DNA of 5,365 nucleotides from an uncultured Ruminococcus sp. (lineage in GTDB: Bacteria; Bacillota; Clostridia; Oscillospirales; CAG-272). Shown piece by piece: positions 4,614 through 5,365 of this stretch. How positions within the stretch are numbered: the stretch's first letter is position 1; every line of letters begins with the position of its first letter. The notes under the pieces were generated by a model. That model had not been told where the DNA came from and ran no database searches. It was given only the letters and a program-made list of their open reading frames with translations. The DNA lies in contig CACXCL010000259.1 of NCBI GenBank assembly GCA_902766115.1, forward strand, positions 1-5,365, written 5' to 3'. The translations under genes and the position numbers were made by a program.

Positions 4614-5365
4614 TCAATATCTTCCTATCTTCTCGAATTCGATATCCGGGAAGTCCGTCACGTCGTCGCGGATCCGGTAGTCGCCGATTGTCGGGTTCAC
4701 GAACAACGGGTTTTCCGTCAGCGGTATTCCCTGATTGTTCTCGACCTTCGAGAATTTCATCACGATGTCTTTATAAACCACCGGATCGCCCGATTTGCTG
4801 AACTCACGGTTGCCCGTTATCACCAGCGACGGGTTGAGACAGAATTCCGGCTCGTCCCATCTCTCGATATCCGTGGTGATATCGAAGTATCCGGGCCACT
4901 CCTCAGCCAGCCTCGCCTTGAGCTCGGGACGGGCGTCGTAGAATTCGAACGCTTTTACCCATGCGGCGTAAAATTCATGAGACAAGACCTCCCCGGGCTT
5001 GTCCTGCTCCATCATCTCCCGGGTGAACTCGCCGGCGTGAGTGTCGCAGGCAATGGGATACGGTCCTTCGTTGAGGGAGATCGACACGTTGTCGCTGTAG
5101 GTGTTGTACTTGCAGATGTCGTGGTTCATGACGGGTATCCAGCAGTCGTAGAACAGATTGGAGATCACCGCCGTGCCTGACGTGGCGTCGAGGTACAGGC
5201 CGTACCGTCCGTTGCCGCCTCCCGTGATGTGCATGAACAAATTGTGCGTGACCAGATTTCCGCCCTTTTCGACGCTCCCCCAGTTGTTGATGGCTCCGGT
5301 GTCGTCGCCGTTATAGCACACTCTGTCGAACACGTTGTACTCGGCGCGCATATTGTACGCTCCGC
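4614..5365 (-). CDS. Parallel beta-helix protein, C-terminal part (tandem paralogue; start outside window)
   Basis: The last 249 codons plus stop of a larger protein; its N-terminus, and so any signal peptide or SLH domains, cannot be seen. The frame stays open to the window edge, so the methionine at 5351 is internal. The visible part begins in beta-helix coils (AEYNVFDRV, CYNGDDTGAINNWGS, NLVTHNLFMHI, GRYGLYLDA, AVISNLFYDCW), each with the Asn-x-phi turns of this fold. A helical stretch follows (EFYAAWVKAFEFYDARPELK), then a late coil (NPSLVITGNREFS) and the ending NPLFVNPTIGDYRIR ... IGRY. That ending matches the neighbouring 921-residue protein almost residue for residue. The DDTGAI motif aligns with SDDGGV in that protein, and LYLDA with HYCDN. 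It is therefore a paralogue, with a likely extracellular carbohydrate-related role; the substrate is unknown. Confidence 0.9.
   Translation of the reverse strand, partial: GAYNMRAEYNVFDRVCYNGDDTGAINNWGSVEKGGNLVTHNLFMHITGGGNGRYGLYLDATSGTAVISNLFYDCWIPVMNHDICKYNTYSDNVSISLNEGPYPIACDTHAGEFTREMMEQDKPGEVLSHEFYAAWVKAFEFYDARPELKARLAEEWPGYFDITTDIERWDEPEFCLNPSLVITGNREFSKSGDPVVYKDIVMKFSKVENNQGIPLTENPLFVNPTIGDYRIRDDVTDFPDIEFEKIGRY

Overview
This window looks like part of a G+C-rich Clostridia (Firmicutes) chromosome, probably from an anaerobic, gut-type lineage. The reasons are a Gram-positive signal peptide followed by three S-layer homology (SLH) domains, strong GGAGG ribosome binding sites, sharp sigma-A type promoters and hairpin-plus-T-run terminators. 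The species cannot be named from the sequence. All supported genes lie on the minus strand, so transcription runs from high to low coordinates.

Layout in transcription order: (a) 5365-4614, the last 249 residues of a parallel beta-helix protein whose start lies outside the window. (b) 4613-4446, a dense control junction with two perfect-palindrome terminators, a four-copy heptamer repeat between them, then a near-consensus promoter and a GGAGG site. (c) 4445-1680, a complete 921-residue exported protein with signal peptide, three SLH domains and a beta-helix of the polysaccharide-active type. (d) 1679-1512, a probable weak terminator followed by an excellent tRNA promoter. (e) 1511-1439, tRNA-Thr(CGT), ended by a perfect palindromic terminator at 1406-1437. 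(f) 1405-1231, no gene, but a nested inverted-repeat element and then alternative hairpins resembling an attenuator. (g) 1202-591, a sugar O-acetyltransferase of the Maa/LacA/NodL group. (h) 573-545, a near-consensus promoter driving (i) 509-1, the first 169 residues of a MATE-family multidrug/Na+ transporter running off the window edge.

The two beta-helix proteins are tandem paralogues: they share an almost identical C-terminal motif and comparable Asp-bearing beta-helix coils. The complete one should be held on the cell envelope by its SLH domains, where a beta-helix of this type could bind or cleave complex polysaccharide; that activity is inferred from family resemblance. Each unit appears to be transcribed separately (own promoter and/or own terminator), so this is a set of monocistronic genes rather than one operon. 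The acetyltransferase and MATE genes have no evident functional link to the surface proteins.

No CRISPR array, insertion sequence, transposase or phage gene is visible. The least ordinary parts are the cysteine-rich SLH/beta-helix protein and its tandem partner, the nested palindromic element beside the tRNA, and the competing hairpins upstream of the acetyltransferase.
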